A stretch of DNA of 64,000 nt from CAYLLT01 sp964384465 (GCA_964384465.1 CAYLLT010000005.1:33397-97396); one strand, 5' to 3'. Numbered from the stretch's first letter, positions 8,447 through 17,976 are shown. Notes: generated by a model from the sequence alone, not told the origin. Made by a program: numbers and translations.

Positions 8447-8452
8447 TATAAT
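8447..8452 (+). promoter_or_regulatory. Probable -10 box for the LOG-family gene
   Basis: TATAAT lies 30 bases before ATG 8483. The surrounding GGGGTTCCGATATAATCAC closely resembles the segment before the Rieske gene (GGGGTTCGTGATATAATTCA at 18335-18354), so both may be read by the same sigma factor. No good -35 box is seen. Confidence 0.5.
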
Positions 8453-8482
8453 CACTGCGTTGCAAAGGAGCGCGATCGCCCC

Positions 8483-9523
8483 ATGTCGCAGATAGAGATC
8501 AATAGTTCCACGCCTGCGCGCAATTCCGAACGTGAACAAGCCATCAGTGAATTTCTCGACCGCTACGCCGATTCGCCCAACAAGGACCTGCTGTTCGAGA
8601 TCATGGTCACCGTCTGCCGCATGGCCAGGGACGAGACCGGCCGCGGCGAGTTGAAGCTGCTCACCCGCGCGGTCAAGGAGCTGCGTTACGCTTTCAAAGT
8701 CTTCGCTCCGTACATCGCCATTCGCAAGGTGAGCATTTTCGGCTCCAGCCGCACGCCGATCGGCCATCCCGATTACGCTCAGGCCGACACGTTCGCCCGC
8801 CGCATGCGCGAGGTGAGCTGGATGGTGATCACCGGCGCCGGCGACGGCATCATGCGTGCCGGTCACGACGGCGCCGGCCCCGACGCCAGCTTCGGCGTGG
8901 CCATCCGTTTGCCGTTCGAGCAGCGGACCAACACCATCATCGCCGACGACCCCAAGCTGGTGAACTTCAAATACTTCTTCACGCGCAAGCTGCTGTTCAT
9001 GAAAGAGGCGTCGGCCATTGCCCTCTTCCCCGGCGGATTCGGCACGCAGGACGAAGGTTTTGAAGCGCTCACGCTCGTGCAAACCGGCAAGGCCGAACTC
9101 ATGCCCATCGTGCTCATCGACGCACCGGGCGGCACCTACTGGCAGCACTGGCGGACCTACGTGAGCGCCGAGCTGCTGCGGACCGGCATGATCAGCCCCG
9201 AGGACATCAATCTCTTCCGCGTGACCGACGACGTCGAGACGGCCGTGCAGGAGATCTTGCAGTTTTATAAACGGTATCACTCGTCGCGCTATGTCGGCGA
9301 TCTGCTCGTGCTGCGGCTGAACTCGCCGATCTCCGATTCGGCGCTGGAGAAGCTGAACGATACTTATGGCGGCATCCTCACCGGCGGGAAGATCGAGCAG
9401 TTCCCCGGCCCGATCGACGGCGAAGAGGGCGAACGCCCGGATAAGACGCGGATCGTCCTGCGTTTCAACCGCAAGAGCGTGGGCACGCTCCGGCTGATGA
9501 TCAACGAGATCAATCTCGCGTAG
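8483..9523 (+). CDS. LOG-family (Rossmann-like nucleotide-binding) protein
   Basis: The central 190 residues form the lysine-decarboxylase-like/LOG fold. The nucleotide-binding motif is MVITGAGDGIMRAGHDGA near residue 113, and the family motif appears as FPGGFGTQDE near residue 183. LOG enzymes release bases from nucleoside monophosphates, but many bacterial members have other or unknown roles. This protein has an N-terminal helical extension of about 85 residues and a C-terminal extension of about 100 residues beyond the canonical domain. ATG 8483 is chosen because AAAGGAG precedes it and the upstream in-frame ATG lies before the promoter. Confidence 0.85.
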   Translation: MSQIEINSSTPARNSEREQAISEFLDRYADSPNKDLLFEIMVTVCRMARDETGRGELKLLTRAVKELRYAFKVFAPYIAIRKVSIFGSSRTPIGHPDYAQADTFARRMREVSWMVITGAGDGIMRAGHDGAGPDASFGVAIRLPFEQRTNTIIADDPKLVNFKYFFTRKLLFMKEASAIALFPGGFGTQDEGFEALTLVQTGKAELMPIVLIDAPGGTYWQHWRTYVSAELLRTGMISPEDINLFRVTDDVETAVQEILQFYKRYHSSRYVGDLLVLRLNSPISDSALEKLNDTYGGILTGGKIEQFPGPIDGEEGERPDKTRIVLRFNRKSVGTLRLMINEINLA

Positions 9524-9567
9524 CCGCGGCGATCCCCAAGCGACTAAAATAGGGAGCGCTGTTCATC

Positions 9568-10530
9568 GTGAGCCGATACATGGAGACATCGCAGGGCCAG
9601 CCCCTTTCAAGGAACCAGCTCATGGTGCTCAACAAGGTTCTGACCGGATTGCTCGATCGTCTCTGGTCCAACTACTGCGACCGCGTCGAGTATGCCCGGC
9701 GGTACCGCGATCTGGTGCTGCAAAAAGGCGGCCGCGTGGTCAACGACCACATCGCGTTCCGCACGTTCAACACGCGGACGGGCCAGCAGCCGGCCGGCAT
9801 GGAAGCGATCGCCCGTCTGATCACGCCGCTGGGTTACGAAGCCGCCGGGGCTTACGAGTTCAAAGACAAGTTCCTCGTCGCCAAGCATTACCAGCATGAA
9901 GATCCGCTCATGCCCAAGATTTTCGTGAGCCAGCTCGAAGTGACCGAATTGCCGCGGGAACATGCGCGGGCGCTCAACGAGGCGGTTGCCGATGCGCAGA
10001 ACCTGCTCGATACCGACACGCAGGCCATGCTGCGGTTCCCGGACACCATGCTGTCGCAGTACGATGAAGGTCTGACCGACCGGCTGTACAAATTCATCAC
10101 CCAGCGGCCGTGGTCGCCGCCGCCGCGCGAGGTCGTGACCGAAATCAACAAGGTCAGCCAGTACGCCGCCTGGACGCTGCTGCACGGCAACAACGTCAAC
10201 CACTTCACCGCGTATATCAACGAGCAACAGGTCCCGGAGTGGCCGGACATCGTAACGACTTCCGCCGCTCTCAAGGCCGCGGGCGTCCCCATGAAGGATT
10301 CGATCGAGGGCGAGCCCGGCAGCAAGCTCCGCCAGACCGCCACGCAGGCCGTCGATGAGGACTGCGAAGTGCGCGAAGAGGACGGCCGCACCGGCAAACT
10401 CCGCTGGTCGTATGCGTACTACGAGCTGGCCGAACGCGGCACCGTCCCCGGCCCGGATGGTAAGCCCGTCCGCTTCAACGGGTTCCTTGGCGCTCAGGCC
10501 ACCCATCTGTTTGAAATGACCAAGCGGTAG
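9568..10530 (+). CDS. DUF1338 family protein (2-oxoadipate dioxygenase/decarboxylase-like)
   Basis: The 320-residue protein matches the DUF1338 family, whose characterised member HglS is an iron-dependent 2-oxoadipate dioxygenase/decarboxylase in lysine breakdown. Family features are NDHIAFRTFN near residue 60, which carries a metal His and substrate Arg, and LLHGNNVNHFTAYI near residue 206 with the second His. No other lysine catabolism genes are adjacent, so the substrate here is inferred from the family. Its stop is only 3 bases from the convergent sialidase gene. Confidence 0.82.
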   Translation: MSRYMETSQGQPLSRNQLMVLNKVLTGLLDRLWSNYCDRVEYARRYRDLVLQKGGRVVNDHIAFRTFNTRTGQQPAGMEAIARLITPLGYEAAGAYEFKDKFLVAKHYQHEDPLMPKIFVSQLEVTELPREHARALNEAVADAQNLLDTDTQAMLRFPDTMLSQYDEGLTDRLYKFITQRPWSPPPREVVTEINKVSQYAAWTLLHGNNVNHFTAYINEQQVPEWPDIVTTSAALKAAGVPMKDSIEGEPGSKLRQTATQAVDEDCEVREEDGRTGKLRWSYAYYELAERGTVPGPDGKPVRFNGFLGAQATHLFEMTKR

Positions 10531-10532
10531 AG

Positions 10533-11858
10533 CTAACCACCACTATCTATCTTGAAAAACGTGCCGATGATCGCCCGCGTGCCGCCCATGCCGTTGCCGT
10601 CCTGCATCGGCCAGTAATACGCGGTGAAGATGCGGCCGTCTTCCAGCTCGCAGGCGACGGGATATCCGAGGTCCCACCATTTTCCATCGTCGCGGATGAC
10701 GAACTCCTCGCTCCACGTCGTGCCGCCGTCGCGGCTGATGATGCCGCCGATGCCGCCGGGCATGCGACGCCGGGCGAACATGACCAGGATGCGGCCGTCC
10801 TTGAGCAGTATCGGATACGGGGAGCGATAGATGCTGCCATCTTTTCCGGGATCTTTCCAGCATCCGCCGCCGAGGCCGGCGATGGGCAGCGGCTCGCTCC
10901 AGGTCCTGCCGCCGTCGCGGGAAATCACGCGGCACATGTTGTTCTTGAGTCCTTCCACGCTCTCATTCGGCGTCTTGCCGCTTTTGGCCAGATGCAGCAG
11001 ATAGCATTGCAGCTCGCCGCCGGGCATGGTCAGCAGGGTCACGTAAACGAACTGCCCGCTCCGCGATTTGTCCACCAGCGGGCGGCTGAGAAACTTCCAG
11101 GTGAGGCCCTGGTCCGTGCTGGAGAGAATGGCCGCGTCGCCTTCCCATTCATCGCTGTCGGGGTTGGGCATCTGAAACGGGGCCAGCAGTGTTTTGCCGT
11201 CGGGCATGCGCACGATCGGCGTGTTGTGCCGGTGGAAGGCGATTTCTTTGCCCGACGGATGCGGGACGACGATCGGAACTTTCTCCCACGTGTAGCCTTT
11301 GTCGGCCGAGCGCCGCAGGAAGCACGTCAGGATGGCATCGTCGTCGGAGGAGAAGCGGGTGCGGCCGAAGAAGAACAGCGACTCCGGCCGGAACATGTCG
11401 AATTTTTCGCGAGCGACATCCCGCTGACCGAAGAGGTACCCCCGTTTCTCGTCCGGTGGGCGGGAATTGTCGAACAGCACGACTTCTTTATCCTTCGGCC
11501 AGGTCCTGCCGTCGTCGAACGAGCGCTGCATCAGCGCGACCGAGCGCGATTGGTAGGAGATGTGCCGCACGTCGTCGTACACCTGGTATTTGCAGGGCGC
11601 GTGGTAGTGCCCGAGGACCATTTCGCCGTTGCCGAAGTATTGAAAGATGATCTCCCGCGGGTGGCCGCAGTAGGTGTGCTTGTCGTAGTGAATGACCACG
11701 TGCTGCACGTCGGAAATCGCCGGCGCGGGCGCGAGCGGCGAGACCTGCTGCCGCTTGAGGAACTGCGGATCTGTTTTGCCGGCGGGCTTACTGGATTGCG
11801 TCCACCGGGGCGTGATGAAGAGCGCGCTGACCAGCACGATCCTGAATAGCGCGATCAT
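10533..11858 (-). CDS. Exported sialidase-like BNR repeat protein
   Basis: The protein (441 residues from ATG 11858) starts with a signal peptide (MIALFRIVLVSALFITPRWT) and carries five Asp-box repeats of the form S-x-D-x-G-x-T-W: SFDDGRTW, SADKGYTW, STDQGLTW, SRDGGRTW and SRDGGTTW. These define a six-bladed propeller of the sialidase superfamily. Planctomycetes encode many such exported proteins, and not all cleave sialic acid. ATG 11858 overlaps the stop of the upstream glycosidase as ATGA, so the two are translated together. A longer in-frame start at 12428 only adds residues antisense-like in composition and is rejected. Confidence 0.85.
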   Translation of the reverse strand: MIALFRIVLVSALFITPRWTQSSKPAGKTDPQFLKRQQVSPLAPAPAISDVQHVVIHYDKHTYCGHPREIIFQYFGNGEMVLGHYHAPCKYQVYDDVRHISYQSRSVALMQRSFDDGRTWPKDKEVVLFDNSRPPDEKRGYLFGQRDVAREKFDMFRPESLFFFGRTRFSSDDDAILTCFLRRSADKGYTWEKVPIVVPHPSGKEIAFHRHNTPIVRMPDGKTLLAPFQMPNPDSDEWEGDAAILSSTDQGLTWKFLSRPLVDKSRSGQFVYVTLLTMPGGELQCYLLHLAKSGKTPNESVEGLKNNMCRVISRDGGRTWSEPLPIAGLGGGCWKDPGKDGSIYRSPYPILLKDGRILVMFARRRMPGGIGGIISRDGGTTWSEEFVIRDDGKWWDLGYPVACELEDGRIFTAYYWPMQDGNGMGGTRAIIGTFFKIDSGG

Positions 11859-14800
11859 CGCTCGTACTCCGCGGTCAACTGGATTGGCCCGCCTTTTTCG
11901 AGCGACGACGCGGACTCGCCGGGGAAGATGCGGATGTCTTCGCCGACTATGCGCTCTGCCGCGATCGCCTGGTCGTTGATGAAGACGCGGAGGCAGCGCT
12001 TGCCGCCCGGATAACGCAGCCGCAGCCACACCTCGGCGGGCGGGTTGCGCGTGGGCAGCGTCAGCGTCGCTTGAATCCGCCCGCGGTCGGCTTCCGAACG
12101 GATGACCACGCCGGCCGGGCCGAAGAGCGTGGGCGCGTGCTCGATGCGGATCGTCTTGCCCGCTTCGAGCCATTCCCGCGGCGCACCCCGCGCCAGCCAC
12201 AGCCGGTCGCCGTCCTCCCACACCAGCAGTTGCCGCATCCACATCATGAAACGCGATTCGTCGGCCGTCTTGTATAGCGGCCCGCCGCCTTTGCCGAACG
12301 CGGGGGCCCATTCGGCAAAGCAGTTCGCGTCCGGGTAGATCAGCAGGGCATACGTATTCCAGAAGGAACGCAGCGCGGCGGGCACCTCGTTGCGGGCCAT
12401 GTAGATCGTCGGCGCGTCCACCAGGCACGGCTGAAGCGTCACCGCGCCGCGCTCGAACCAGTTCTTGTCAACGTCGGCCACGCCGTAACCCGACGCGCCG
12501 GAGAAGTAAATATTGTCTTCCAGTTCATCGAGCATCCAGGTCATCAGCGGATCGTCCGGCGGCAGCACGTGGGCCGTCGCCAGATGGAGCGAACAATAGA
12601 GCGCCTCGCGGATCCAGCCGGTAGTGAGATGCCGCCAGTCGAATACGCGCGGCGGTACGTAGGGGATGAACAGGCCGTCGCGGAGCTTGACGACGGCGGC
12701 GCGCGTGGTCGCCTCGCGAAGCGCGGCCACAATATCCTGACGATACTTCTCCGCCTCGTCGGCGATGCGTTTGGCCTCCGGGTGATCGATGTCGGCGAGG
12801 GCGTCGGCCACGCGCTTCATGCCCATGTAGAAATAGCCGTTGGTCGCGAACCAGTATTGAAAGTCGATCACGTCCTCCAGCGATGAAGCGGGCGACAAGC
12901 CGTGAACGGGCGACCGCTCCGGCGCGCCGGGCGGCGTCATGGTGGCTTTACGCTCGTTGATCAGGAAGTCGCAGCCCTTCACGAGCTTCGGGGCGATCCG
13001 GTCGAGATAGGCGCGGTCGCGCGTCATCAGGTAATGGTCGGCCGCGCCCCACATGACGAAGCCGTGGTTCATCGCGTACTGCCCGTGGGTGTACTCGCCG
13101 GCACTGTGAAAGACGCCCTCCTTGGTGCTGTATCGGCCGGTGAGCGCCTCGTTACCCTGGAAGTGCAGCATCGGCTCGATAAAACGCTCGGCCTCCTTGT
13201 GCTCGCCGCGCATGTCCATCGAACGCGCGATCATGACCGTCTCATTGGCGAAGACCTTGTAGCCGTACGTGCCGACGCCCTGGTTGTAGAGGCCGGTTTT
13301 CGGATCGCGATCGGTGGTGATCGCGTTGTGCCAGAGGTTGGCGGCATAAAGCGTGTTCAACGCAGGCTCGGGCAGCTCGACGCGCATGCCGTTTTCGAGG
13401 CGCTTCCGCCAGTAGTAGAAAACAGTGGAGATTTCCTGCTCGAAGCTGATTTCCTTGAGCCGCTTGAGTTCAACCTCATCGAGCAGGTCCACGTATGTCT
13501 GCTTGAAATACAGCCGCCGGCTCTGGCCCGGTTCGAGCGCAGCCTGCCAGCGCAGCGCGGCGGATTGGCCGCTTTCGGTGGCGGGCTGAAGCGTCCAGCC
13601 GGTGATGTCGCCGCCGGCCGGCTGATCGACGGAGATCTGGCCGCGCAGCGCGGTCAGTTCCGCCGGGACCTTCGCCGGGTCCCGCGGCTGAATGGCGATG
13701 ATGCCATCGTCCTGGAGCTTCAGCGGGGCGTCGTGCGTGTAGCGGAGATTGACGGTCGCCGTCTGCGTCGTCGGCGAATGGTTGGTCACTTCGAGCCGGG
13801 CGAGCATCACGACGGTTTCATCTCCGCGGCGCTTCTCGTCATCGCCGAGATCGCCGATGAGAATGGTCGATACGATCGTCTGATGAAAACGAAGCGGGCC
13901 GGTGCGCCATTCGGCGTGAATCGCCGGCAGCCAGTTCTCTTCGAGGTAGCGGATGACGGTCTCGCGGTCGCCGCCGTCGAACTTCGGGCTTTCGCGCGTA
14001 TCCAGAATGGCGTTGAACCTGGCGCGCGGCTCCTTGTCGCGGAAGATGCTGCGCTGGCTGTCGCGCGATTCGGTGTGCAGGCTGGCGTTCCACATCCCCC
14101 AGTTTCCGCCCGCGTCAACGAAGACCTCCTGACGGGCGCAGGGCACGCCCAGGGGGACCCATTGCGGCGGGTTCAACCGGGGGATGCCTTTCATCGCCGA
14201 CTGGTATGTCGCTTCGGGGTGATCCGCGACGCGCTGCCGCACGGTGCGGCGCCAATGGCTGTCCGACGGGCCGGGATCGTTGGCCAGGGTGATCCCGCGC
14301 GTGCTCTCGCTGATGAGCACGCCGAGGTCGGGCAGCCGCATCGCATCTTCATTGAGTACGTCCTGCGGCACGAATGAGCAGCCGGCCGCGTCCGCGTCGG
14401 CGCCGAATCGGAGGGTCACACGCGTCAGATCGTTTGAGTTTTGGTCCGAATTCTTGGCGAACAGGATCGTGGCACGGACCCCGCCGGTGCCGCCGGCAAC
14501 GCCGCGGCCGGTCCAGGTGTGATCGCGGACTTCAACCGCGCGCGGCGGCGGCAGGCTCTCGATGTGCAAAAGCCGGCCGTTGATGATCTCGATGCGGTTC
14601 GCGGTCTCCTGTTCGTGATTGCGGCGGACTTCGATGTCGAACGTCGCCTGGATATATCGCGTCGATCCATAAACCTCCAGACGGAGCCCCTCGGGCAGCG
14701 GCGAGTCGCCGGCCAGCCGCACCTTGAGCGTTCGCCGCAGCCTCGGGCCGTTCTGTTCGGAAAACTGAGCGGGGTCGGCGGCCTCCTTCCATTCATCCTT

Positions 14801-15211
14801 GGTCAGCGGCGGAAACTGGAATGCCCACGCCGCGGGTTCGGAAGTTTTGACCGGGGTGGAATTAACCCGTACCCATTTTCCATTGAAGGGGTCGTCCAAC
14901 TTCTGCCAGCCGCCGCGCCCGGTGTTCGGCCACACGCTGCCCCACCATTCCAGTTTGAGTTTTTCAACGGCGGCGGCATCAGTTTGCGGCCGCAGGACGA
15001 CCCGCACTTCGTGAATGTCGTGCGGCGCGTCCCATTCGACGCCGGCAAAATCCGGTCCGGAGATCCGTCGGCCGTAAACCGCCAGATCCATCGGCTGCCC
15101 GACCCGCGGGTCGGCGGCAGCCAAAGCGGCGGGGGCGCCCAGCCACACCAGCCATATCAGCAGGGAACTACATCTCAATCCGGATGATTGCAGATCACGC
15201 ATGGAACTCAT
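11855..15211 (-). CDS. Large secreted six-hairpin glycosidase-like protein
   Basis: This 1118-residue protein has a signal peptide (residues about 12-33, LRCSSLLIWLVWLGAPAALA) followed by beta-rich domains to about residue 570. A helical region from about 590 to 1000 then has the spacing of an (alpha/alpha)6 toroid (YAANLWHNAITTDRDP, YTHGQYAMNHGFVMWGAADH, WHAT-like hairpins), and a beta tail follows. It is likely an exported glycoside hydrolase acting on plant or algal polysaccharide, but I cannot name the GH family. It forms a coupled pair with the sialidase-like gene, so both probably act on the same glycan. Confidence 0.7.
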   Translation of the reverse strand: MSSMRDLQSSGLRCSSLLIWLVWLGAPAALAAADPRVGQPMDLAVYGRRISGPDFAGVEWDAPHDIHEVRVVLRPQTDAAAVEKLKLEWWGSVWPNTGRGGWQKLDDPFNGKWVRVNSTPVKTSEPAAWAFQFPPLTKDEWKEAADPAQFSEQNGPRLRRTLKVRLAGDSPLPEGLRLEVYGSTRYIQATFDIEVRRNHEQETANRIEIINGRLLHIESLPPPRAVEVRDHTWTGRGVAGGTGGVRATILFAKNSDQNSNDLTRVTLRFGADADAAGCSFVPQDVLNEDAMRLPDLGVLISESTRGITLANDPGPSDSHWRRTVRQRVADHPEATYQSAMKGIPRLNPPQWVPLGVPCARQEVFVDAGGNWGMWNASLHTESRDSQRSIFRDKEPRARFNAILDTRESPKFDGGDRETVIRYLEENWLPAIHAEWRTGPLRFHQTIVSTILIGDLGDDEKRRGDETVVMLARLEVTNHSPTTQTATVNLRYTHDAPLKLQDDGIIAIQPRDPAKVPAELTALRGQISVDQPAGGDITGWTLQPATESGQSAALRWQAALEPGQSRRLYFKQTYVDLLDEVELKRLKEISFEQEISTVFYYWRKRLENGMRVELPEPALNTLYAANLWHNAITTDRDPKTGLYNQGVGTYGYKVFANETVMIARSMDMRGEHKEAERFIEPMLHFQGNEALTGRYSTKEGVFHSAGEYTHGQYAMNHGFVMWGAADHYLMTRDRAYLDRIAPKLVKGCDFLINERKATMTPPGAPERSPVHGLSPASSLEDVIDFQYWFATNGYFYMGMKRVADALADIDHPEAKRIADEAEKYRQDIVAALREATTRAAVVKLRDGLFIPYVPPRVFDWRHLTTGWIREALYCSLHLATAHVLPPDDPLMTWMLDELEDNIYFSGASGYGVADVDKNWFERGAVTLQPCLVDAPTIYMARNEVPAALRSFWNTYALLIYPDANCFAEWAPAFGKGGGPLYKTADESRFMMWMRQLLVWEDGDRLWLARGAPREWLEAGKTIRIEHAPTLFGPAGVVIRSEADRGRIQATLTLPTRNPPAEVWLRLRYPGGKRCLRVFINDQAIAAERIVGEDIRIFPGESASSLEKGGPIQLTAEYER

Positions 15212-15460
15212 TCATTTCCCTTTTCCGTATATGTCCGTCCGATTGCACGGCCTCGGCTGGCCAAGCGGGGTCGCATTGTAACGGGATTGCTGCTCACTGT
15301 CCCGTGGCCATTTTGGTCACACCACGTGCTTTATATTCTGGCCCAGCAGGTGGTCATTATTCGCGAAAATGCATGTAAATATCTGTACCAAATATGCTTA
15401 CGAAAAAGATGGCATTTTGATGTCGCGCGCTTAATTTTTTAAGAATTGAGCAGTTTTTTC

Positions 15461-15489
15461 TTGCGTAGTCAGTCAAGTCGTAGTAATAT
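15461..15489 (+). promoter_or_regulatory. Promoter of the PEP-CTERM gene
   Basis: TTGCGT (15461-15466) and TAATAT (15484-15489) are separated by exactly 17 bases, a good sigma-70-like arrangement. Transcription would begin near 15496, leaving a leader of roughly 195 bases before ATG 15691. Confidence 0.55.
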
Positions 15490-15501
15490 GCACGTTAGTC
15501 G

Positions 15502-15516
15502 GGTAGCTCAGCTACC
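15502..15516 (+). promoter_or_regulatory. Hairpin at the 5' end of the PEP-CTERM leader
   Basis: GGTAGC-TCA-GCTACC is a perfect 6-base-pair stem with a 3-base loop a few bases after the predicted transcript start. It could protect the mRNA 5' end or be the first element of a regulatory leader. Confidence 0.4.
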
Positions 15517-15690
15517 GAGCCGGTTTTCAGCAGGTGGCGGAAAAGCAGAAAAACAGGCGGAGAAAAGCGTCAATTCTGGTCTCTGTCCCCCCTCTGAAAA
15601 CGTCGTGTGCATTTTCTGTAGGTTGAAAGGTTGCGGTTATTCCGTCGCGAAGCGGATGACCGTGTAATGGCATTTCAGGAGGGTGGATCC

Positions 15691-16434
15691 ATGTTGAAAC
15701 ACGCAGGATCAATGGCTGTGGCGCTCGCGGCCGTCGCGCTGACCACATGGACGCCGGCGCGTGCGGTGGTCATAGTTGATTTCAACAACCCGACGTACTC
15801 GAACGGTTCATTGGTGGCTCAGGACGGTTGGGCTGGGGATACGGCTAATCTGAACGTCGTCAACAATCCAACTGACGGATGGCTCCAGTTCACTAAGCCT
15901 GCCGTGGCACCTGACAAGGTGGCCACTAAGGTATTAGCTACAGCGGAGACACCCGATGCCAACAACAAGATCCTGATTAAGTTTGATGTCATCGCAGGTA
16001 GTGGCCCGGCAGGCTTCGTGGGGCTGATTCTTTTCAAAGATAGTGCTGGTGTCGAATTATCCCGGAGCGAATTGCAGCCGTTTTTAATCCGCGGAAGAGG
16101 TGCGGGCGGGGCGGGAATTGTCACCACCGGTATGACTGTCGGCGGAGTTGATCCTACGATCCGTACATGGTGGATCTCGCTCGACTCAGTCGCCAAGACG
16201 GCAACGTACTACCATGACAGTATTGCCCCGGCGAATCTGATGGGCGGTACGAATCCCCTGGCTTGGGGCGCGGGTGCCTTGTCTGAGGTAAAGCAGATTC
16301 AGGTCACCACCCGAGGGACCGTAACGGCCGAAGTCGGTTTAATCGACAATATTGGTGTCGGCGTTCCGGAGCCCACCGCGATTGCTCTGCTCGGTCTGGG
16401 TGGGTTGCTGATGCGGCGTCGGCGAATGTCGTAA
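15691..16434 (+). CDS. PEP-CTERM exported protein
   Basis: This 247-residue protein has a signal peptide (MLKHAGSMAVALAAVALTTW) and ends with the sorting signal VPEPTAIALLGLGGLLMRRR. That is Pro-Glu-Pro, a hydrophobic segment and a basic tail, recognised by exosortase for processing and surface delivery. The body is Gly/Thr/Asn-rich and beta-sheet-like, with no enzyme motif. ATG 15691 follows AGGAGGG at ideal spacing. A strong terminator directly downstream makes it a single-gene unit. GC content is lower than in neighbouring genes. Confidence 0.92.
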   Translation: MLKHAGSMAVALAAVALTTWTPARAVVIVDFNNPTYSNGSLVAQDGWAGDTANLNVVNNPTDGWLQFTKPAVAPDKVATKVLATAETPDANNKILIKFDVIAGSGPAGFVGLILFKDSAGVELSRSELQPFLIRGRGAGGAGIVTTGMTVGGVDPTIRTWWISLDSVAKTATYYHDSIAPANLMGGTNPLAWGAGALSEVKQIQVTTRGTVTAEVGLIDNIGVGVPEPTAIALLGLGGLLMRRRRMS

Positions 16435-16474
16435 GCGGGAACGTTCAATCGCATCGGAAGTGGATCTTTATACA

Positions 16475-16504
16475 GCCCACGGCAAGCCTGCCGTGGGCTT
16501 TTTT
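16475..16504 (+). terminator. Rho-independent terminator of the PEP-CTERM gene
   Basis: GCCCACGGCA-AGCC-TGCCGTGGGC is a perfect 10-base-pair stem followed directly by CTTTTTTG-type T residues. Confidence 0.93.
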
Positions 16505-16510
16505 GTTCAA

Positions 16511-16702
16511 TCACACGATGCACACGCCGAGCCGCCGGTTGACCAGGAAAGCGATCAGACTGGTCGCGGTCTCTGAGAGGCCGTCGGTGAGTCGGACGAA
16601 CAGGTCGGCCACCGCATCCCGCAGGTCACCTTCCCGCCGCTCGACGATCGTGGCATCCGCGATGATCCGTCCCGCAATTTCGCTGATATCCAGGTGCGAC
16701 AT
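16511..16702 (-). CDS. Small hypothetical protein (63 aa)
   Basis: From ATG 16702 (MSHLDISEIAGRIIADATIV) the frame codes for 63 residues. AAGGAG lies about 10 bases upstream, which supports this start over the longer in-frame one at 16735. The protein is amphipathic and mildly charged, without a signal peptide or known motif. It converges on the PEP-CTERM gene and shares the terminator region. Function unknown. Confidence 0.5.
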   Translation of the reverse strand: MSHLDISEIAGRIIADATIVERREGDLRDAVADLFVRLTDGLSETATSLIAFLVNRRLGVCIV

Positions 16703-16995
16703 GATGACTCTCCTTGCCTGCGTTCGCCTCACCAACGGCCCACCGCCTGAGCCGCTATCTCGTATTCGCGGCTCGACGGGAAACCTGTTGCAAACAGCGT
16801 GCCCGCGTTGAATTGCGGCTGATGCAGCGTGGGGTGGGATTGTATAACCCCAGTCAAATCAAACGTTTGTGCGATTTCGCGATTTATGAGGGGTGTCGGT
16901 TTTTTTAAGCTGCTGCCGCGTTCACCGGGGATGATTACGCAAGCATACGCACATATGGTTATGTACACCCAGCGGCGGATTTCAACTTGGGACGC
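16703..16995. other. Intergenic region without recognised features
   Basis: This is the upstream region of the 63-aa gene. It is moderately AT-rich near 16840-16910 and may hold that gene's promoter. No open frame here has a ribosome binding site or a recognisable product. Confidence 0.5.
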
Positions 16996-17976
16996 TCATT
17001 GACCTGCCCGGGTACCGTTCGGATTCAAAAAAACGGATTCGATGTATTCGCGGCTGATGCGGGCGTTTTCGACCAGCGATCGTGTGATCTTCGTCCCGTT
17101 CTCGTGGCCCAGTTCGAGCACCAGCCAGCCGTCGAAGCCGATCTCGCGCAGATGGCGGGCGATCGGAACATGGTCCACATCGCCGGGGCCGAACGATTCC
17201 GTCCAGATCCCGTCGCGAGAGTTGCGCAGATGGAGCGCCTTGAGTTTGCGTCCGGCCAGCCTGACGAGCGTCAGCGGGTCCTGCCCGCCGCGATAGGCCC
17301 AGTGCACGTCCAGGCAGAATCCCACCGCGTTCGGGTCCACATGCGCGACCTCGTAGCGCCATTCGCGGGCGTTCTCCCTCATCTCCGGATCGTGCTGGTG
17401 CAGCAGCAGCGGCATCCCGCGTGAGGCGAGCTTGCGACCTAAAACGTTCACCATTTTTACTTGCGTCGCGAGCTGATCGTCGGTTTTCCCGCGGTTTTCC
17501 GACAGCGGCAGCGGATTCAGATCGAGGTACGGCGGCGGCTGCGTTTGAATGCGCGCGACTGTCTCCAAAATAGCCGCGATATCCCGCTCGGCCTGAGACT
17601 TCTCGTGAAAGAGCCCCTTGGTGTACACGCCGGCCAGCGCGAGCTGATGCTTGGCCAGCAGCTTTCGTGTGCGCTCCGTGTGCTCGGGCGTATCGAAAAA
17701 GTCGAGACGCCCCTCGATGGCGGTGAAGCCGGCGGCCTTCACTTCGTCCAGGACCGCATCGAGATCGTCCCACAGTGTTTTCCCGCGTGCGGCGCGATCC
17801 TGCCCCCAGACGTAGAGCTGAGTGGCGACACGGGGGTGATACGTCCCGGCGGGTTGCGAGCCGGCGGGCCGTATATCGCGCTTCGATGTTTGATCGGGTG
17901 ATTGTGCTTGCAGCACCGCAGCGTCGATGCAAGTCTGAAAGAGGACGAACACCAGCCAGCATCGTGAGAGAATCAT
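16996..17976 (-). CDS. Exported sugar phosphate isomerase/epimerase-like TIM-barrel protein
   Basis: The protein (326 residues from ATG 17976) has a signal peptide (MILSRCWLVFVLFQTCIDAA) and a xylose-isomerase-like TIM barrel. Visible strands with likely metal ligands include AIEGRLDFF, LLLHQHDPEMRENA, VGFCLDVHWAYRGG and WLVLELGHENG, where E, H, D/H and E sit at the ends of barrel strands. Secreted members are frequent in planctomycetes and are thought to act on sugars, but the substrate is unknown. An upstream in-frame start at 18015 would add 13 residues before the signal peptide and is less likely. Confidence 0.82.
   Translation of the reverse strand: MILSRCWLVFVLFQTCIDAAVLQAQSPDQTSKRDIRPAGSQPAGTYHPRVATQLYVWGQDRAARGKTLWDDLDAVLDEVKAAGFTAIEGRLDFFDTPEHTERTRKLLAKHQLALAGVYTKGLFHEKSQAERDIAAILETVARIQTQPPPYLDLNPLPLSENRGKTDDQLATQVKMVNVLGRKLASRGMPLLLHQHDPEMRENAREWRYEVAHVDPNAVGFCLDVHWAYRGGQDPLTLVRLAGRKLKALHLRNSRDGIWTESFGPGDVDHVPIARHLREIGFDGWLVLELGHENGTKITRSLVENARISREYIESVFLNPNGTRAGQ

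Larger units (their letters stand above)
15212..15690. other. Divergent promoter region and long leader before the PEP-CTERM gene
   Basis: This 479-base gap is less GC-rich than its surroundings, especially 15340-15490. It contains a promoter on the plus strand (15461-15489), a hairpin near the predicted transcript start, and about 190 bases of untranslated leader with no open frame that I trust. The small dyad CTTAATTTTTTAAG at 15430-15443 lies just upstream of the promoter. Confidence 0.6.

Noticed and set aside
10533..12428. Long version of the sialidase gene starting at 12428
   Set aside because: The extra 190 residues are a shadow of the glycosidase gene; ATG 11858 with an ATGA overlap and a signal peptide is the real start.
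12902..14377. 491-codon plus-strand open frame inside the glycosidase gene
   Set aside because: It is antisense to a clear secreted enzyme; composition is typical of a shadow frame.
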